Assembly: GCF_000720325.1 (NCBI RefSeq)
Contig: NZ_JOJM01000105.1
Span: forward strand, 1 to 26,622
Reading direction: 5' to 3'
Origin: Streptomyces sp. NRRL B-1347
GTDB lineage: Bacteria > Actinomycetota > Actinomycetes > Streptomycetales > Streptomycetaceae
DNA: 26,622 bases
Shown here: positions 23,057-26,622 of the stretch, piece after piece
Layout of the letters: every line of letters begins with the position of its first letter
Position numbering within the stretch: the stretch's first letter is position 1
Translations under genes and position numbers: made by a program
The notes under the pieces: model-generated
Database searches by the model: none
Seen by the model: the letters and a program-made list of their open reading frames with translations, nothing else
What the model was told of the DNA's origin: nothing

Positions 23057-23114
23057 GATGGCCCTTCGTGTTCCGCGCAGACGTCTCCATTTGCGCGGCA
23101 CACGAAGGGCCATC
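23057..23114. repeat. Long imperfect palindrome, 23-bp arms
   Basis: The arms 23057-23079 and 23092-23114 match at 22 of 23 positions and close a 12-base loop. The outer part is GATGGCCCTTCGTG / CACGAAGGGCCATC. It lies about 100 bases beyond the 3' end of the minus-strand NERD gene and after the barstar region, so it could terminate transcription from either side. There is no T-run. Confidence 0.7.
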
Positions 23115-23279
23115 TCGTCTCCAACCGCGAATTCTGTCAGCCGGTTCCGACACGGCCACAGCAGGTCGCTACACGAAATTTGAACCCTCTGACTGTCTCG
23201 ACGTCGGCGACCGCCGCCTACAGCCTGCGCGGCACGCAGTCGGTCGCAGTGAGGAGGGGGACGGCGCGTGCGGTCAGGT

Positions 23280-24021
23280 GCCGTGCGGGGGCAGCTGCTG
23301 CTCGGCCAGCTGCGCGAGGGCCGTGACGCGGGCGGCGTCCCCAGCCCGATTGCGGGGCCAAGCCCTGGAGCATGGTGCGCAGCTTCTTCGCCTCGATGAC
23401 GGTGACGCCGTGCAGTTCGGTGCACCCACGAGGGGCGGGCACGCGCGCGCCGTGCACGGCCAGGACCGGGCGGACCGGTACCCCCAGCACCTTCGCGGCC
23501 TGCTCCGCCTCCCACACCACGGTGCTGAGGGCCTTGGTCTGGTCGTACTGGCCGTAGCGCAACAGGGAGCCGTTGATGGTGAGGCGGGAGCGCTTGGAGC
23601 GCCAGTTCTTGCTGTCGACCAGGGCCATGCCGAAGGCGCCGACGACCAAGTGGTCGAGGTTGGCGCGGGAGCGGGATATGGCCCGGTCGTGCAGGACGGC
23701 ATAGCCGCGGCGGGTGAGCGGGGCCAGCAGCCGGGCGGTCGCCACCTCCTCGCCGGCCGCGCCGGATGCCCAGCTGTTGGGCGCGCGGCGGTAGGTCCGG
23801 CGGATGCCGTAGGCGAGGACAGCCGCGGCGGCGACGGCGCCCGCCGGCCACCCGAGCAGTGTGGCGGCGGCTGCGCCGATGACGGCGGCGCCCGCGGCGG
23901 TCAGCGGCAGCGTGAGCTTCGCGCGGCGGTGCTGCTGGAGGCGCTCGGCGGTGCGGGCTAACTCCCCGATCCGGCGCGCGCTGGCCCCCGCTGCGCTGGT
24001 TCGGCGTCCAGTGATAGCCAT
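23280..24021 (-). CDS. NERD-domain nuclease-like membrane protein, frameshifted near its 3' end
   Basis: It starts at an ATG at 24021 (MAITGRRTSAAGASARRIGE). Two hydrophobic segments at about 36-70 (LTLPLTAAGAAVIGAAAATL, AVAAAAVLAYGI) place it in the membrane. The NERD (nuclease-related) domain follows: GAAGEEVATARLLAPLTRRG, VLHDRAISRSRANLDHLVVG and GMALVDSKNWR. E, D and D-x-K fit a PD-(D/E)XK-type site. After LQGLAPQSG the likely true ending is in another frame (DAARVTALAQLAEQQLPPHG, stop near 23280). A GGGG run at about 23347-23350 with one extra G would explain this. As written, the frame runs on to 23218 with low-quality sequence. The real ending is a guess. Function: probably DNA- or nucleotide-related, unproved. 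Confidence 0.8.
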
Positions 24022-24118
24022 GCCCCCCTTCCCTGTCCGGCTGTTGCTGACTGTACTGGGGCGGTAGCGCTGCGCACTTACAGCGCGTCAGGGGCCCCGG
24101 TGCCGGGCCGGGCGGTCA

Positions 24119-24238
24119 GCGGCTACGCCGGAACGGGTCGGGGAGCTGGCCGCGCAGGATGTCGTGGACGATCACGGCGACCTCCTGGGCGCCCTCGGCG
24201 GTGATTGAGTCGTGGATGACCGCCAAGTCCCTGACCCT
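24119..24238 (-). pseudogene. 3' remnant of an unknown gene
   Basis: The minus strand reads RVRDLAVIHDSITAEGAQEV, then AVIVHDILRGQLPDPFRRSR and a stop. It is regular helical sequence with good codon use. Upstream the frame degenerates into Arg/Pro/Ser-rich translation, and no suitable start is close. It lies between the NERD gene and the small membrane protein gene, on the same strand. Confidence 0.3.
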
Positions 24239-24363
24239 GGATCGGGCGGAGCGAGGTGCTCCCTCGTCGGTCGGGCGCGCGAGCAACTGACGGCAGGTCC
24301 TCGCGCTCCGCCGTGTCCTGCGACGCGAACGCAAGGACCTCGGACGCGCGGACCTGTTGTGTT

Positions 24364-24561
24364 TCAGAGGTGGTGCTGGAGCCAGTAGAAGAGGATGCCG
24401 ACCAGGCCGGCGCCCAGGCCGTAGGAGAGGCCGCGCAGGAGGTGGAGGGCTGCGTAGCGGCGTCGGCGGCGCAGCCATCGGCGGATGCGGGTGGTTCGGG
24501 TGGGTGGGGGTTTGTCGAGGGAGGCGATGGCCGTCTGTGTGGTCGCGGGCGTACGCTGCAT
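24364..24561 (-). CDS. Small basic single-pass membrane protein, 65 aa
   Basis: It begins MQRTPATTQTAIASLDKPPP behind AAAGGA. A strongly basic stretch (RIRRWLRRRRRYAALHLLRG) precedes one membrane helix (LSYGLGAGLVGILFYWLQHH). The positive side would stay in the cytoplasm, giving an N-in topology. No partner is evident. Small proteins of this kind occur on actinomycete plasmids and accessory islands, but I cannot name a family. Confidence 0.55.
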   Translation of the reverse strand: MQRTPATTQTAIASLDKPPPTRTTRIRRWLRRRRRYAALHLLRGLSYGLGAGLVGILFYWLQHHL

Positions 24562-25018
24562 TGCGGTGAGTCCTTTCTGGAGGGCTGTGCCGGGTTGAGG
24601 AGCCTGTCGGCGGTCGGTGGCCTGGAGACCGGAGACCGCCGGGGGCTCTTCGCTATTTCGGGCTGGTCAGGGCTGCTGGGCGAAGTACTGCAGCCGGGAG
24701 GCGATCTCCCGTTGCACCCTGAGTCACGTCGCTATCACTGGTGCCGAGTTGACGATGTGAGTGATTGGATAATCGCTGGGTGGAACGACGCTCGGCGGAA
24801 CGGCCCCTTCCGCTGCTCGGCTCACGGCCAACAGGGCCGGTGTCTTCTCGGCAGGCGTGACCGCCGAGACCGTGCGTAAAGGTGGAGTGCTGGCAGCGAC
24901 TTCTGACTTCCTGCAGCGGCGCTTCGAGGAGGCCGAGCAGCTGCCTGAGTACCGCTGGACGCTGGAGGGACGCCTCTATGGGTTTCGTCAACCTGTGGGG
25001 CGGTTGGGGGCGAGATGT
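24562..25018. other. Region with gene debris
   Basis: On the minus strand 24667-24717 reads VQREIASRLQYFAQQP and a stop, a protein-like tail with no body. On the plus strand a GTG-started frame at about 24857 reads TAETVRKGGVLAATSDFLQR and RFEEAEQLPEYRWTLEGRLY, also protein-like, then loses its frame near 25010. Both look like ends of genes cut by rearrangement. Confidence 0.35.
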
Positions 25019-25930
25019 CTACCAGACGTCGACGTCGGGTCCGTACGCGACCACGCTCCAGGGAGTTCTGCTGCGTGTACGAGGGACGGGGCTCCGATGG
25101 GCTGGCCTTCTGCGAGGGAGGGGGGGCACTTCGGGGCGTGTGGGTTTCGGGCGGGGTGTGGTCAAGTCCCGGATGCGGTTGTGGAAGCCCTCCTCGAGGA
25201 GAGGGAGCTCGATGTCGGGGTCGATGCTGAACCGCACGGTGATGGCGATGTAGTCCATGACGGCGGCGACTGCCGAAGGGAAGATACGCACCCCGCCGTG
25301 GTTGCTGAGCTTGAGGATGCTCAGCAACCGCAGGGTGGTGGCAACGCTGAGCGTCTCCGTAGCACCGGGCCATTCCAAGTGCATGAGCGTGTGTGATTCG
25401 GGCTGTGTGTCCTGGTCGGCAGGTTCCTTGCCTGGGTGGAGCTTCAGTGTCTGGGAGGGGTGAGGGATGGGCGGCGCGGCTTCGGGTGTCTGCCGCTGCC
25501 ACCAGGCGGCGTCGTGGTGCTCGCCGAGGGCTAGATGGTGCAAGTACAGGCAGTAGGCGGCCGTGGTGGCGTCGTCGTCTCCTGCGCCAGCGGCGTACTG
25601 CCACCAGAAGCGGGCAGCCTCATCGGCGCGGTTGAGCCGCAGGACGCAGGCCAGGACGAGACCACCGGATGGGGTGGGCAGGCGGTTGCTGAGTGCGCTG
25701 AGAAGCGTGGTGAGCGCAGGGCCGGTGACTACGGCCTCGCAGAGGGAGCGCAGATCTCGGGCAGCGGCCGTTGCCAGTCGCTCGCGATCTTGGTCTGGGT
25801 CGGAGAACGCGCGGCCGCTAGCGGGCTCTGGAGAGGGGCAACCGGTCGGTAGGGACTCGGCTTCGGGCGTCGTGGTGGTGTGATCGATGAGCAGAGCGCG
25901 GGTAAGCAGGTCGTCAAGTGCTGAGATCAC
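25019..25930 (-). CDS. Unknown 303-aa protein downstream of the sigma-like gene
   Basis: It starts at a GTG at 25930 (MISALDDLLTRALLIDHTTT) with GGAGG about ten bases upstream, overlapping the 3' end of the sigma-like gene by 17 bases. The middle is helical with TPR-like features: LACVLRLNRADEAARFWWQY, AAYCLYLHHLALGEHHDAAW. Later comes LRLLSILKLSNHGGVRIFPS, AVAAVMDYIAITV, DIELPLLEEGFHNRIRDLTT. The last 40 residues are Pro/Arg-rich. I do not recognise a named family. The overlap suggests that it acts with the regulator, perhaps as its sensor or antagonist. That is inference. Confidence 0.75.
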   Translation of the reverse strand: MISALDDLLTRALLIDHTTTTPEAESLPTGCPSPEPASGRAFSDPDQDRERLATAAARDLRSLCEAVVTGPALTTLLSALSNRLPTPSGGLVLACVLRLNRADEAARFWWQYAAGAGDDDATTAAYCLYLHHLALGEHHDAAWWQRQTPEAAPPIPHPSQTLKLHPGKEPADQDTQPESHTLMHLEWPGATETLSVATTLRLLSILKLSNHGGVRIFPSAVAAVMDYIAITVRFSIDPDIELPLLEEGFHNRIRDLTTPRPKPTRPEVPPLPRRRPAHRSPVPRTRSRTPWSVVAYGPDVDVW

Positions 25931-26459
25931 CGCAGTGTCCCTCCTGGTTGGTCGGTGCGGAGAGATAGGCCGTCATGTGCTGTTTGGCGTGCCGTTCGGC
26001 CGCGCGGACGGTGGCGGCTTGCAGGCCCATCGCTCCGGCGGCGTCGTGCTCGGTTAGGTCGCGCAGATGCAGCAGGACCATGACGTCGAGCTGGATGGGC
26101 GACAGGCGGCGCAGCGCGTCGAACAACGTGAGGGTCTTGCACAGGTGCCCGACCGGGTCCACTGTCCGGGACAGGCTCAGAGCGTGGGTGTCAAACGCGG
26201 ATTCAGCCAGTGAGGGGTAGCCGCCGATGTGGGGGGTGTGCTCGAGTACGCTGCGGCGCAGCTGTTCCCATGCATACCGCTCCAGTTTCGGGCTGCACAG
26301 GGCCTCGTCCCAGACGATCAGTAAGATCAGAAGTGCTTCGTCAACGGCGCGCTTCGCCTTCTGGGGAACCCGAACGAACGTGCCCGCGTATGCGTCGTAG
26401 ATCGTGTGATGCTTGCGAATGAACGCGGCGTAGTCAGGGGGCTCGTGATGGCTGGACAG
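25914..26459 (-). CDS. Sigma-70 region-4-like regulator with an unclear start
   Basis: The C-terminal part has the features of sigma region 4: ALRRLSPIQLDVMVLLHLRD, LTEHDAAGAMGLQAATVRAA, ERHAKQHM, a helix-turn-helix after a hydrophobic helix. The frame is open and protein-like far upstream of the first GTG (26162): DYAAFIRKHHTIYDAYAGTF, VPQKAKRAVDEALLILLIVW, LERYAWEQLRRSVLEHTPHI. No ATG, GTG or TTG begins that part. A CTG at 26459 (LSSHHEPPDYAAF) has GGGAG upstream. An ATG five bases before it is out of frame, so a single-base shift near the start is also possible. It probably directs or modulates transcription of an accessory operon. A TTA codon is present. Confidence 0.62.
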   Translation of the reverse strand: MSSHHEPPDYAAFIRKHHTIYDAYAGTFVRVPQKAKRAVDEALLILLIVWDEALCSPKLERYAWEQLRRSVLEHTPHIGGYPSLAESAFDTHALSLSRTVDPVGHLCKTLTLFDALRRLSPIQLDVMVLLHLRDLTEHDAAGAMGLQAATVRAAERHAKQHMTAYLSAPTNQEGHCGDLST

Positions 26460-26524
26460 GCCATCTCCCGCTCTCGCCAGACAATCAGTGATCCAGACGT
26501 TGCTCTTCCGCGTTTCCTGAGCTC

Positions 26525-26622
26525 CTACTGATCTTTTCGTAAGTTCGGTGGGTGTTGTGGGTGGATGGTCAGGCCGGTGTGGGTGAGGAAGGACCAGGGC
26601 AGTTGCGGGTTGCGGTTGATGC
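26525..26622 (-). CDS. 3' end of an unidentified gene running off the window
   Basis: The last 32 codons on the minus strand read INRNPQLPWSFLTHTGLTIH, then PQHPPNLRKDQ and TAG. The sequence is protein-like and lies in the same direction as the sigma-like gene, 65 bases upstream of its proposed start. Too little is visible to name it. Confidence 0.5.
   Translation of the reverse strand, partial: INRNPQLPWSFLTHTGLTIHPQHPPNLRKDQ

Noticed and set aside
1..26622. CRISPR arrays, rRNA genes or tRNA genes.
   Set aside because: No regularly spaced repeat series of 25-40 bp, and no rRNA or tRNA signatures were seen; the only regular repeat is the 20-bp series near 1141.

Overview
The window reads as accessory DNA from a high-GC actinomycete, most likely Streptomyces. 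The support is codons ending in G or C, frequent GTG and TTG starts with GGAGG-type ribosome sites, rare TTA leucine codons, and many actinomycete-type families. Much of it looks mobile or decaying: an IS481-type transposase, an orphan IS3 OrfA-like HTH protein, an intact toxin-antitoxin pair, at least two decayed ones, a cut-off oxidoreductase and duplicated gene fragments.

Layout. 91-1365: IS481-family transposase (minus strand), with 20-bp-spaced repeats just upstream of it. 1392-3748: a two-gene minus-strand operon (an unrecognised 627-aa protein and a GIY-YIG-like nuclease) closed by a perfect hairpin. 4472-6330: a convergent pair, a Gp37/Gp68 (DUF5131) three-Cys protein and its partner TcmP, whose stop codons share one CTAG. 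6546-8372: a CoiA-like nuclease with two phage-type zinc modules. 8631-9456: an RHH antitoxin, a Fic-like toxin and the stub of an FAD oxidoreductase. 9541-10485: an ATP-dependent DNA ligase. 10486-14081: decayed DNA with a broken PIN-type toxin gene, a small secreted protein, a duplicated fragment flanking RHH and MazF-like remnants, and an ArsR-type regulator.

14082-21720 is the most interesting part. It is an almost continuous plus-strand operon: membrane-anchored alpha/beta hydrolase, SdpA-like anchored protein, a 63-aa peptide, HTTM/SdpB-like membrane protein, SAM methyltransferase, ABC exporter, CrtI-like FAD oxidoreductase and a secreted 146-aa protein. The 63-aa peptide carries PVMITP, which fits the PxxxTP motif of linaridin precursors. 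Hydrolase, membrane protein, methyltransferase and ABC exporter are the expected linaridin gene types. I infer a linaridin-like RiPP cluster. Its predicted core has only two Thr, no Cys, and a cationic helical tail, which is unlike the known hydrophobic linaridins. Four of its genes carry TTA codons, suggesting bldA-dependent expression.

21721-26622 holds an orphan barstar-like inhibitor, a long hairpin, a frameshifted NERD-domain protein, a small basic membrane protein, an overlapping pair made of a sigma-region-4-like protein and an unknown 303-aa protein, and the 3' end of an unidentified gene at the edge. I saw no tRNA, rRNA or CRISPR array. All assignments come from reading the sequence by eye, without database searches.
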